Source: Flavobacteriaceae bacterium EG-1 (lineage in GTDB: Bacteria; Bacteroidota; Bacteroidia; Flavobacteriales; Flavobacteriaceae). From it: a stretch of 64,000 bases of DNA. The stretch is from assembly GCF_009649685.1 (NCBI RefSeq), contig NZ_WJPK01000002.1:226202-290201 (forward strand), read 5' to 3'. Below, in pieces: positions 7,200 to 16,591 of this stretch (positions are counted from its first letter, which is position 1; the number at the start of each line of letters is the position of its first letter). Under the pieces are notes generated by a model, which saw nothing but the letters and a program-made list of their open reading frames with translations, was not told the DNA's origin and did no database searches. The position numbers and the translations under genes are program-made.

Positions 7200-9629
7200 A
7201 TGACCCGCCTTATATTTCTCTTTATTCTGTTATTCACAAATTTAATTTCTATAGGTCAATCGGAGATAAACAACATAGTATATGAAAATATACAACCTAA
7301 CAAAATAGTCGTTTATAAAACTATAGACACTACAAAACTAAAACTACATGTCTTTAACCCAAAAGGACATACCACAGCAAATAAAACACCTGCAATAGTA
7401 TTTTTCTTTGGTGGTGGATGGACGAATGGTACTCCAAAACAGTTTTATGAGCAAGCAAATTACTTTGCATCGAAAGGAATCATGGCAATTTCGGCTGAAT
7501 ATCGTGTAAAAAGCAGAAATAATACTTCACCTTTTGAAAGTGTGAAAGATGCTAAATCTGCTATTCGTTGGATACGAAAACATGCCACCGAACTTGGTAT
7601 AGACCCTAATAAAATTATAGCCTCTGGTGGATCGGCTGGGGGCCATATTGCTGCATGTACAGGTACGATAAATGGATATGAGGAAGCAGGCGAAGATTTA
7701 TCCTTTAGCTCCATCCCGAATGCAATGATTTTATTCAATCCTGTATTAGATACTACAGTTAAAGGATACGGATTAGATAAAGTAGGTAAAGAAAAACAAA
7801 CAGAAATTTCACCCAACCATCACATACAAAAAGGAATTGTACCTACTCTAATTTTTCACGGAACAGGAGATACAACTGTCCCATTTGAAAATGCAGAACG
7901 ATTTACTAATCTTATGCTTGAAGCTGGTAATACTTGCGAATTAATTGCTTTTGAGGGTAGAACACATGGCTTCTTTAACGGGTCTTTTTTTCGACCGAAA
8001 GTTAAAAACACCTCTGATTATAAGAAGACTATTGAAAAAAGCACTTCATTTCTTACTGAATTAGGATTAGGCTATTTAAAAAAAGAAAAAAACATCAATG
8101 CTGTTCAAAAACCAAACATTATTATCATTTACACAGATGATCAAGGTTATGGAGATGTGAGCGCATTAAATAAGAATTCAAAATTTAAGACGCCTAACAT
8201 AGACAAAATTGCCAATGAAGGTGTGATTTTTACTGACGGCCATAGCAGTGATGCTGTTTGCACTCCATCTAGATACTCCCTTTTAACTGGTCGCTATAGC
8301 TGGAGAACTTCATTAAAAAAAGGTGTGCTAAAAGCTGACGGACCTTGCTTGATTGAAAAAGACAGAATGACCATTGCTTCTTTACTTCAAGATAATGGTT
8401 ATAAAACAGCAATAATAGGAAAATGGCATCTGCAAATGGAATTTCAAGGAACTTTCAATAAAAATCGAGACTGGTCCAAACCCTTCACTGACGGGCCTAT
8501 TGATAAGGGATTTGATTATTTCTTTGGAATACCAGCTTCAATGAATTATGGTGTTTTAACCTATCTTGAAAATGACCGCGTTCTAGAACCTCCTATACTG
8601 TACACAAAAAAGAAAATAGATTCTAATCCCAGATCTTTTGGTAATAGAGTTAGACCTCATAGCTATCGAATGACACCTCCTTATAAAAATAGACCTATCG
8701 ACGAAGGAGATTGGGTAGAAGCTGCAGCCTCCTTCGACGACCAACTTGTTTTAAAAACGCTAGCGAACCGAGCCGTTAATTACATTAATGAAGTTGCAAC
8801 CGATTCTATAAATAGTAAACCCTTCTTTTTATACCTTCCGTTAACAAGTCCGCATTTGCCACATGCTACTCATCCAGATTTTCAAGGAAAAAGCAATTGC
8901 GGAAATTATGGAGATTTTATGGAGGAAACTGATTTTCGAGTGGGCCAAATACTTAATGCGCTTGATGCCAATGGCATTTCTAATAACACATTAGTCATTT
9001 TTTCATCGGATAACGGTGCCGAAACTAATTATACGTATCAGCGTGAGACCTATAATCATTATAGTAATTTAAATTTTAAAGGTGGTAAAAGAGATATTTA
9101 TGAAGGCGGACATAGAGTTCCGTTTTTTATGCGCTGGCCAGATAAAATAAAAGCTGGAAAAACAATAACTACACCTGTTTGCCAAACAGATTATCTTGCT
9201 ACCATAGCAGCTATTATAAGTGCAGACATTCCTGATAATGCTGGCGAAGATAGTTTTAGTTTGTACCCTTTGCTGAAAGATGATTCCCTTAAGAAATATA
9301 AAAGAGGCGCATTAATTCATCATTCAGTTACTGGTCACTTTGCAATACGTAATGGAAAATGGAAGTTAAACATGTTCCGTGGTTCTGGTGGCTCATTAAA
9401 ACCAGCTTTTATAGAACCAGGTCCTAAAGAAGCTATTTATGAACTCTACAATATGGAAGATGACCCTTCAGAAACGAATAACCTCTATTTTAAGCATCCC
9501 GATATAGTAAAGAAACTTACCCAAGAATTAACTTCATTAATTACTAACGGTAGGTCGACATCTGGTAATCCTCAAGACTACATCAAAGACAACTGGCCAC
9601 AACTTACTTGGATGGATTTGTCTGAATAA
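7200..9629 (+). CDS. Secreted esterase-sulfatase fusion (alpha/beta hydrolase + S1 sulfatase)
   Basis: The 809-residue protein has a signal peptide (MTRLIFLFILLFTNLISIGQ) and two enzyme domains. Residues about 30-285 are an alpha/beta hydrolase of the BD-FAE/acetyl-esterase type: oxyanion-region FFGGGW, nucleophile elbow GGSAGG with Ser145, acid Asp near 223 (GTGDTTVPF) and catalytic His near 256 (RTHGF). Residues about 300-800 are a type I sulfatase: metal ligands in YTDDQGYGD, formylglycine site CTPSR with Cys354, GKWH, and SDNG. The Cys needs oxidation by a maturase not seen here. The pair of activities suggests removal of acyl groups and sulfate from the same glycan, in the periplasm or at the surface. 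The next sulfatase overlaps its stop by one base, so the two are co-transcribed ahead of SusC. Confidence 0.85.
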   Translation: MTRLIFLFILLFTNLISIGQSEINNIVYENIQPNKIVVYKTIDTTKLKLHVFNPKGHTTANKTPAIVFFFGGGWTNGTPKQFYEQANYFASKGIMAISAEYRVKSRNNTSPFESVKDAKSAIRWIRKHATELGIDPNKIIASGGSAGGHIAACTGTINGYEEAGEDLSFSSIPNAMILFNPVLDTTVKGYGLDKVGKEKQTEISPNHHIQKGIVPTLIFHGTGDTTVPFENAERFTNLMLEAGNTCELIAFEGRTHGFFNGSFFRPKVKNTSDYKKTIEKSTSFLTELGLGYLKKEKNINAVQKPNIIIIYTDDQGYGDVSALNKNSKFKTPNIDKIANEGVIFTDGHSSDAVCTPSRYSLLTGRYSWRTSLKKGVLKADGPCLIEKDRMTIASLLQDNGYKTAIIGKWHLQMEFQGTFNKNRDWSKPFTDGPIDKGFDYFFGIPASMNYGVLTYLENDRVLEPPILYTKKKIDSNPRSFGNRVRPHSYRMTPPYKNRPIDEGDWVEAAASFDDQLVLKTLANRAVNYINEVATDSINSKPFFLYLPLTSPHLPHATHPDFQGKSNCGNYGDFMEETDFRVGQILNALDANGISNNTLVIFSSDNGAETNYTYQRETYNHYSNLNFKGGKRDIYEGGHRVPFFMRWPDKIKAGKTITTPVCQTDYLATIAAIISADIPDNAGEDSFSLYPLLKDDSLKKYKRGALIHHSVTGHFAIRNGKWKLNMFRGSGGSLKPAFIEPGPKEAIYELYNMEDDPSETNNLYFKHPDIVKKLTQELTSLITNGRSTSGNPQDYIKDNWPQLTWMDLSE

Positions 9630-11113
9630 TGAAACCCATAATTTATATTATGTTGAAATCTATCTTCAAAAAAACATTTTTAAAGCATATTTGCTTCTTT
9701 ATTCTTTTCACTTTTATTAGTTGTGTTGAAAAACAAAAAAATACAACTGAAGCTAACGAGATAATAATTAAACCGCCAAACATCATCCTTTTAATGGCAG
9801 ATGATCAAGGGTGGGGTGACGTAGGATACAATGAACATCCACATTTAAAAACTCCAAATTTAGATGCCATGGCTGCGAACGGAGCTGTATTCGAACGTTT
9901 TTATGCAGGATCCGCCGTTTGTTCTCCAACACGTGGGAGCGTAATGACAGGTAGACACCCAATGCGATATGGTATTTGTTATGCTAATTGTGGACACATT
10001 AAAAAAGAAGAAGTGACTTTAGCAGAAATGGTTAAAGAAAAGGGATACACCACAGGACATTTTGGCAAATGGCACTTGGGAACTTTAACTCGAGACACTT
10101 TGGATGCAAACAGAGGTGGCAACCCTAAATACGACAACGATTACGCGCCACCTTGGGAACATGGTTTTGATGTAAGTTTTGTTACAGAATCTAAAGTACC
10201 TACATATAATCCTATGATTACACCACCTTCAACGTCTGGTGACGTAAATGGAAAACTTAAAGAAGGTAAACCATTTAATACTTTTTATTGGACTGGTCCT
10301 AATCAAATTGAAACAGAAAATCTAGAGGGAGACGACTCAAAAGTAATAATGGATCGTGTGATTCCGTTTATAGAAGATGCCTCAAAATCAAAAAAACCTT
10401 TTCTTTCTGTAGTTTGGTTTCACACTCCTCACTTACCAGTAATTGCGGGTGAAAACCATAAAAATATATACAGTGAGCTATCAGAAGACCAACAACACTA
10501 TTATGGTGTTTTAACTGCAATGGACGAACAAATAGGAAGACTACGAACTAAACTTAAAAAGTTAGGTATTGAAGACAATACTATTTTATTCTATACTAGT
10601 GATAATGGTCCTGAAGGTAAAATGGCTACTGGAAGAACTCAAGGTATTACCAAAGGATTAAAGGGCAGAAAACGAAGTTTATACGAAGGTGGTATTAGGG
10701 TTCCTGGAATTATCGAATGGGCTGGCACTATTAAACCAAACACAACGGTTAAGGCTCCCTGTTTTACATCAGATTATTTTCCAACGATTGCCAACCTTCT
10801 AAAAATTGACCTAGAAAAATACCAACGCCCTTACGATGGAGTTGATATTTTACCCTTTGCACTTCAAACTAAAAAGGAAAGATTTTCTCCACTTGCGTTT
10901 AGCATTGATAACTATGCTGCCTTAATAGAGAACAAATATAAAATTCATAGAAACGACCCAAAAAGTCAGTTTGAATTATATGACATAGAAAATGACCCGG
11001 CTGAAAAAAATAATCTATCCAAGGAAAATCCTGACAAATTACATGAAATGGTCACGCTTTGGAATGCATGGGACCAATCTAGAGCTGCTAGTGCTCAAGG
11101 AAAAGATTATTAA
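9629..11113 (+). CDS. Type I sulfatase, lipoprotein
   Basis: The 494-residue product is a formylglycine-dependent sulfatase: ADDQGWGD supplies metal ligands, CSPTR (Cys98) is the maturation site, HFGKWHLG and SDNGPEG complete the active site. The N-terminus ends in a lipobox (FTFISC), so it should be lipid-anchored. The ATG at 9629 overlaps the previous stop as TAATG, favouring translational coupling; an in-frame ATG at 9650 also gives a good lipoprotein signal and cannot be excluded. It should remove sulfate from oligosaccharides handled by the neighbouring SusC/SusD. The subfamily and the sulfate position cannot be assigned by eye. Confidence 0.85.
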   Translation: MKPIIYIMLKSIFKKTFLKHICFFILFTFISCVEKQKNTTEANEIIIKPPNIILLMADDQGWGDVGYNEHPHLKTPNLDAMAANGAVFERFYAGSAVCSPTRGSVMTGRHPMRYGICYANCGHIKKEEVTLAEMVKEKGYTTGHFGKWHLGTLTRDTLDANRGGNPKYDNDYAPPWEHGFDVSFVTESKVPTYNPMITPPSTSGDVNGKLKEGKPFNTFYWTGPNQIETENLEGDDSKVIMDRVIPFIEDASKSKKPFLSVVWFHTPHLPVIAGENHKNIYSELSEDQQHYYGVLTAMDEQIGRLRTKLKKLGIEDNTILFYTSDNGPEGKMATGRTQGITKGLKGRKRSLYEGGIRVPGIIEWAGTIKPNTTVKAPCFTSDYFPTIANLLKIDLEKYQRPYDGVDILPFALQTKKERFSPLAFSIDNYAALIENKYKIHRNDPKSQFELYDIENDPAEKNNLSKENPDKLHEMVTLWNAWDQSRAASAQGKDY

Positions 11114-11146
11114 GAATTCTTCCTGTATCGGTTTTAAATAAATTTA

Positions 11147-11180
11147 GAACAAAACTTTTATTCTTAAAATAGTTTTGCTC
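11147..11180 (+). terminator. Hairpin downstream of the sulfatase pair
   Basis: GAACAAAACT (11147-11156) pairs with AGTTTTGCTC (11171-11180) with one mismatch on the plus strand, and the inner AT-rich bases extend the stem partly. There is no clear T tract after it, so it may be a 3' end stabiliser rather than a strong terminator. Confidence 0.35.
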
Positions 11181-11395
11181 CAACAACTATAAAAAGCAGC
11201 GAAATTAATGAACGTATACTCTTAAGCGTTGTAATTACATGTGTTTACAAACCAGTTTCAATTTATCAACTTCATCGTTTAATCCTTTATAAATTAACAT
11301 ATTGATAAAATTGTCCATGTTTTTGAATCAAATATCCATTCTATTGCCTAATTGTCAGATTATGTTTGATGAAACTTTTAATCAACATAACGAAA

Positions 11396-14300
11396 ATGAA
11401 AAAACTCAAACTTTTAATGATGCTCCTTCTACTAGGTGTTACATCAGTTTCATTTGCTCAAACACAAATTAGCGGTGTTGTTCTAGATGATGCTAATGTA
11501 CCTTTACCTGGAGCCAGTATAATTGAAAAAGGAACATCAAATGGTGTGGTGTCTGATTTCGATGGTAATTTCACCATTTCAATAACTGATGGTACAGCAT
11601 TAGAAATATCTTATATAGGATATGAAACGAAAGAAATACTTTTAGACGGCTCTTCAAATTACAGCATTCAACTCGGAGAATCTTCAACTAGCCTTGATGA
11701 AGTAGTGGTTATTGGTTATGGTTCTGTAAAGAAAAGTGACCTAACCGGAGCTGTAGCTTCTATTGGTTCTGAACAATTAACTGAGCAACGTAAAACAGAT
11801 CTTGGTCAAGCAGTAAGAGGTACCGTGGCCGGGGTTGATGTCAGAAGGTTAAATTCAAAACCAGGCTCTCCACTTTCTATTAGAATAAGAGGTAACACGG
11901 TTATAACTAATAATAACCAAGCTAATAAAGATGGTCAAAGCGATGATGTAACAGAAGATTTATCTAGACCACTTTATGTGGTAGATGGTATTTTTCTTGA
12001 CAATATCAATCTCTTAAACCCTTCTGACATTAAGCAAATGGACATTTTAAAAGATGCATCAGCAACTGCCATCTATGGTTCTAGAGGTGCTAATGGTGTT
12101 GTAATCATTACCACCAAAAATGGAATAGAAGGTAAAACACAATTCTCTTATGACGCCTCATTTGGAATAAGTACAGCTAGCAATTTAGTAGATACAATGT
12201 CTGGAGATGATTATGTTTCATTTATAGATAGTAGTTTAAGAGCTGAGCAATGGAAAGCACAATGGCTAGATAGTTCAACTCCAAATCCTGTAGCCGCAGA
12301 TTATAATAATTATTCGATTAACAGAGCTACAGAATTTTTCGATAATGGCGAAACAGATAATATAGCTAACGGCAGGTACTTTGATTGGGTAGATTATATC
12401 ACAAGAACAGCTATTCAATCTAGTCACACCATATCCATGTCGGGTGGTCAAAATGGACTAATTTACAGTTCCTCAATAGGATACTTAAAAGATGAAGGTG
12501 TTGTTGGAAATGATCAGCAATATGAACGCTATACGGCGTCTACTTCCCTTTCAAAAAAGATAAACAGATTAACTATTGGTTTACGAGCATATCTTTCTTA
12601 TTCAGAACAAGAATCGGGAAGTAGAGAACTCTTTAGAAGCGCCTACAGATTGCCTGTTACTACTGACCCATACGAAGATAACGGTGATTTAATATTATAC
12701 CCTGATGATGAAGACCAGCGTTTTATAAATCCATATTATGAAGTAAATGGCGCATGGAAGGTAAACCAAAGAATACTTAATGTTATTTCTAATTTCTATA
12801 TTCAGTATGAGGCTGCTGATTGGTTAAATTTAAAATCAACATTTTCTCCTAACCTTTCTTCCACTAGAAATGGAGAACACAGGGGACTACTCACGAAAGC
12901 GGCACGTAATGATCCTTCAAGAACTAGAGCATATTTTGGAACAGACTTGAGAAATTCATACACATGGGACAATACTGTAGATTTTAACTTCGATATTACC
13001 GAAAATCAAAAATTAAGCACAACATTGATTGCTTCTGTATATTACAACCAATTAGAGGGTAATAATATTGAAACTAGAAATGTTCCTGATTTCAATGGAT
13101 TCTACAACACTGGTGCTGGAACCGATATTAGAGAATATAGTTCTTATTTTCAAAAAGAATCTACTGCTTCTGTCGCAGGTCGTTTAAACTATAATATCAA
13201 CGACAAATATCTTTTCACTTTCACAGGCAGATATGATGGTGCCTCTAAATTAGCCGAAGGTAATAAATGGAACTTCTTTCCATCAGCAGCCTTTGCATGG
13301 CGCGCAAGTGAAGAACAATTTTTACAAAATGCCGATTGGTTGTCAAATTTAAAATTTAGATTAAGTTATGGGCAATCTGGAAACTATAATACAGTAGGAC
13401 CATACCAATCATTTGCCTTCTTGAATGATGCAAATTATTTATTTGGAGATGCACTAAACAATGGCAATATTGTTAGCGGATTGTCTAACAACCAATTAAC
13501 CTGGGAGGTTTCCGATGAAATAAACTTTGGTCTTGATTTTGGTTTATTCAACAACAGAATTAATCTATCACTTGAATTATACGACAAAACAACAAATGGA
13601 GCTATATTCTCGAGAGACCTGTTAAGTTTAACTGGTTTTGATAGTGCCATAGGAAACTTTGGTTCTATGAAAAATAGTGGTATTGAGGTTTCTTTAAACA
13701 CGAAAAATATTCAAACGGATAACTTTAGCTGGAATACTAGTTTAAACTTCGCAAGAAATAAGAATGAAATTCTAAAACTTGAAGGAGACCTAGATTTACA
13801 AGTATTTGGCACTCATAGCGCATTAATCGTCGGACAACCATCCGATGCTATTTATTCTTACGAAAAATTAGGAATTTGGCAAATTGATGAAGCGGCAGAA
13901 GCAGCAATTTACAACGCAGTTCCGGGGGAATATAAATTTAAAGATCAAAACAATGACGGTGTATTAGATGCAGTAAATGATAAAGTTGTAATTGGCACTA
14001 CAGCTCCAGATTGGACCGGTGGTATGACTAATACTTTTAAATATAAAAATGTTGATTTATCGGTAATGATGTATACTAGACAAGGCATCTTCGGCCATTC
14101 AGAATTTCATCAACATCATAATATTAATGCTAGTGAAACTAGATTCAACAAAATAAATACCTCATACTGGACTCCCGATAATCCAACAGCTGAAAATCCT
14201 TTACCTGGAGTCACCCCTACTGTTGGCGAATATTGGTTTGAAGATATGTCCTTTGTTAAAATTGGTAATATTGGAATGGGTTACAACTTTCCAAGTAGTT

Positions 14301-14467
14301 TGCTTGACAAATTTAAAATGTCCAGTGCAAGGTTATCAGTAGATGTCCAGAATCCGTTCACTTTTACTGATTATGAGGGTCCAGATCCTGAAACCGCACT
14401 TCAGAATTCATACAACATGAGCTTTCAAACAATGACAACATTGTTAGGTTTAAAATTAGCATTCTAA
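11396..14467 (+). CDS. susC: SusC/RagA-type TonB-dependent outer-membrane transporter
   Basis: The start is placed at the ATG at 11396, giving the typical signal peptide (MKKLKLLMMLLLLGVTSVSF then AQ); upstream in-frame TTG and ATG codons at 11366-11371 would add a poor leader. The 1023-residue protein has a carboxypeptidase-regulatory-like domain at about residues 24-105 (ISGVVLDDANVPLPGASI), the family motif GYGSVKKSDLTGAV, a plug domain with LKDASATAIYGSRGANGVV, and a C-terminal barrel. SusC proteins import oligosaccharides into the periplasm using TonB energy, capped by a SusD lipoprotein. SusD follows after 13 bases. The substrate cannot be read from the sequence; sulfatases and GH92 nearby point to a sulfated mannose-containing glycan. 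Confidence 0.93.
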   Translation: MKKLKLLMMLLLLGVTSVSFAQTQISGVVLDDANVPLPGASIIEKGTSNGVVSDFDGNFTISITDGTALEISYIGYETKEILLDGSSNYSIQLGESSTSLDEVVVIGYGSVKKSDLTGAVASIGSEQLTEQRKTDLGQAVRGTVAGVDVRRLNSKPGSPLSIRIRGNTVITNNNQANKDGQSDDVTEDLSRPLYVVDGIFLDNINLLNPSDIKQMDILKDASATAIYGSRGANGVVIITTKNGIEGKTQFSYDASFGISTASNLVDTMSGDDYVSFIDSSLRAEQWKAQWLDSSTPNPVAADYNNYSINRATEFFDNGETDNIANGRYFDWVDYITRTAIQSSHTISMSGGQNGLIYSSSIGYLKDEGVVGNDQQYERYTASTSLSKKINRLTIGLRAYLSYSEQESGSRELFRSAYRLPVTTDPYEDNGDLILYPDDEDQRFINPYYEVNGAWKVNQRILNVISNFYIQYEAADWLNLKSTFSPNLSSTRNGEHRGLLTKAARNDPSRTRAYFGTDLRNSYTWDNTVDFNFDITENQKLSTTLIASVYYNQLEGNNIETRNVPDFNGFYNTGAGTDIREYSSYFQKESTASVAGRLNYNINDKYLFTFTGRYDGASKLAEGNKWNFFPSAAFAWRASEEQFLQNADWLSNLKFRLSYGQSGNYNTVGPYQSFAFLNDANYLFGDALNNGNIVSGLSNNQLTWEVSDEINFGLDFGLFNNRINLSLELYDKTTNGAIFSRDLLSLTGFDSAIGNFGSMKNSGIEVSLNTKNIQTDNFSWNTSLNFARNKNEILKLEGDLDLQVFGTHSALIVGQPSDAIYSYEKLGIWQIDEAAEAAIYNAVPGEYKFKDQNNDGVLDAVNDKVVIGTTAPDWTGGMTNTFKYKNVDLSVMMYTRQGIFGHSEFHQHHNINASETRFNKINTSYWTPDNPTAENPLPGVTPTVGEYWFEDMSFVKIGNIGMGYNFPSSLLDKFKMSSARLSVDVQNPFTFTDYEGPDPETALQNSYNMSFQTMTTLLGLKLAF

Positions 14468-14480
14468 AAAAAACAAGAAA

Positions 14481-16142
14481 ATGAATACATATAAAAAAAA
14501 TATAGGGCGGGTGCTATTAGTTGCAATAGTAGCTTTTACCATCTATTCCTGCAATAAATATATTGAGGAAGAAAACTACACTAACTTAACTGGAGAAGAT
14601 TTTATAACCGAAGATAATGCAGACAGACTAGTTGTTGGAGTTTATAATGCTCTGCGTCCTATTTACAAAAATTACGACGTTACCATGTTGGGAACTGATA
14701 TATTTACAACTCAAGGAAATATTAATACAGATTTAAGCTCACTTAATGTTTATTTGAACATAAACAGCAGTACAGGAAGTTTTTCTTCTGAATGGAGTAA
14801 TAATTACAATGTTATAAGTAAAGCTAATATTGTAGTAAACAGGTTTAACAATAATATTGATTGGACACCTTCAAACACTTCAACACGAGACAATGGCATA
14901 GCCCAGGCGAGAGCACTTAGAGCATTGGCCTATTTTAATTTAGTCCAACAATTTGGAGGCGTTGTAATAAGTTTAGATGAAATAAATGATATTAGCTCTG
15001 AATATAGTAGATCGTCTGAGCAAGAAACATATTTGCAAATCATTTCAGATTTAGAGCAGGCTATTCCAAATTTAGAAGCAAATCCAGAACCTGGAAGGTT
15101 TTCTCAAAGAGCTGCACAGCACCTATTAGCCAAAGTACATTTAACAAGAGCATACACATCTAATGCGGATAGTGATGATTTTGTTAAGGCAGCCGCACTA
15201 GCTGAAAGTGCCATTGGAAGTTATGATATTAAATCTCAAAGCTATGCTCAAGTCTTTGACTATGAAAATCAACTAAATGATGAAATATTATTTGCAATTC
15301 AATATGGTGCTGGTGGAGATTATGAGGACAGAAACAACAACAAACATTCATCACTTAAATTTAGTGTAGATCAATTACCTGGTTTAAACAGACAAAACCC
15401 ATATGGATTTCGTGCAGGAAACGTTATGCCAACTGAATTTTTCTATTCACTATTTGAAGACAACGATACTAGAGAAGATGCTACTTTACATAGAGCTCTC
15501 TACGCTAACATAGTAGACACGGTAGGAACTGATGCTATAGCCGAAGGTGATACCGTTATATATTTTCCAAAAAATACTTTATCCCAAGACGAATTGGAGG
15601 ATAGATTAAATAGGTATTACGTATATCAACCAGATCAATATTACTATAATGATTCACCAACAAATATCTCTGGAGTAAATTATCAATATACAGACAACAC
15701 CATTAATGCCAATTTTCCAATATTCAAAAAATTTGATGATGTAGGCTTTGATGAAGCAGAAGGCGGATATAGAGATACTTTTATTTTTCGAGTAGCAGAA
15801 TCACATTTGATTGCCGCTGAAGCACATTTAGGTGCCGGAAATTTAACCCAAGCTACAGCACATACAAATATAGTTAGAGAACGTGCCACGGGGGTAGTAA
15901 ATCATTATACAACAGTTACTGTAGATGATATTCTAAATGAAAGAGCACTAGAATTAGCTGGAGAAACGAGCAGATGGAACGATTTAAAAAGGACAGGAAA
16001 ATTACAAGAGCGTATAAACCTTTATAATCCACATATAATTGACCATGGTTCTTTTGATGCGACAGTTCATTTATTACGTCCAATTCCCGCTACGGAAATT
16101 ATTTTATCGGATAACAATATAGAACAGAACCCAGGATACTAA
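14481..16142 (+). CDS. susD: SusD/RagB-type glycan-binding lipoprotein
   Basis: The 553-residue protein has a lipobox (FTIYSC) near residue 24 and the helical SusD architecture: an N-terminal SusD-like part (RALRALAYFNLVQQFGGVV is the classic TPR-region motif) and a C-terminal part ending with ERALELAGETSRWNDLKRTG and LLRPIPATEI, both strong family hallmarks. It forms the lid of the SusC transporter and binds oligosaccharide at the cell surface. It sits 13 bases after SusC and is followed by a terminator hairpin at 16183-16214, so SusCD may be expressed at a different level from the GH92 gene downstream. Confidence 0.93.
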   Translation: MNTYKKNIGRVLLVAIVAFTIYSCNKYIEEENYTNLTGEDFITEDNADRLVVGVYNALRPIYKNYDVTMLGTDIFTTQGNINTDLSSLNVYLNINSSTGSFSSEWSNNYNVISKANIVVNRFNNNIDWTPSNTSTRDNGIAQARALRALAYFNLVQQFGGVVISLDEINDISSEYSRSSEQETYLQIISDLEQAIPNLEANPEPGRFSQRAAQHLLAKVHLTRAYTSNADSDDFVKAAALAESAIGSYDIKSQSYAQVFDYENQLNDEILFAIQYGAGGDYEDRNNNKHSSLKFSVDQLPGLNRQNPYGFRAGNVMPTEFFYSLFEDNDTREDATLHRALYANIVDTVGTDAIAEGDTVIYFPKNTLSQDELEDRLNRYYVYQPDQYYYNDSPTNISGVNYQYTDNTINANFPIFKKFDDVGFDEAEGGYRDTFIFRVAESHLIAAEAHLGAGNLTQATAHTNIVRERATGVVNHYTTVTVDDILNERALELAGETSRWNDLKRTGKLQERINLYNPHIIDHGSFDATVHLLRPIPATEIILSDNNIEQNPGY

Positions 16143-16182
16143 AATAAAAAGGCCATTAACATTGAGGAGTTAATATGTTTCT

Positions 16183-16214
16183 AAAATGGGCAGATTTAAA
16201 AGTCTGTCCATTTT
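16183..16214 (+). terminator. Terminator after susD
   Basis: AAAATGGGCAGA (16183-16194) pairs with TCTGTCCATTTT (16203-16214) as a 12-base stem with one G-U pair and an 8-base loop, and the stem ends in T residues. It should stop or attenuate transcription from the SusCD unit. Confidence 0.65.
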
Positions 16215-16231
16215 AATTTAACTCAAATGCA

Positions 16232-16319
16232 GTTTTGCAAAACCCTTGCTCATGTTTATATAAATAATATAAACATAATATAGATTACAAATATTTTTAA
16301 AGGCAAAAGTAATTTTGCC
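16232..16319. promoter_or_regulatory. Cluster of three inverted repeats between susD and the GH92 gene
   Basis: Three perfect dyads lie within 88 bases: palindrome GTTTTGCAAAAC (16232-16243), ATGTTTATAT / ATATAAACAT with a 5-base spacer (16252-16276), and GGCAAAA / TTTTGCC with a 4-base spacer (16302-16319). The first and third share the half-site GCAAAA. They lie in the 449-base gap ahead of GH92 and are candidates for regulator binding sites. The rest of the gap (16320-16591) holds nothing recognisable. Confidence 0.4.
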
Positions 16320-16591
16320 AAAAATTAAAAATATTCAAACAAAATAATTCAAAATCATAACAACTGTTAAACTTCAATACATGGAATTAATCAAAAAAAT
16401 GATAAAAACGTTATAATAATATTTCTACAGATTATAGTTCAATTTCACCCTATACCAGAAAAATCTAATACATTATATTTATAGACAATAACGTAATCGA
16501 ATTAAAAATAAAACAATAATACTTGAAGACGGCACCAAACCGATTAAACTGGTTAATTCCGTAAAAAAAGTTGAAAATTTGAATTAATTAA

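Noticed and set aside
7200-9629. Two genes joined by a sequencing error
   Set aside because: The frame is continuous with a plausible short linker and both domains are complete, so a true fusion is the simpler reading.
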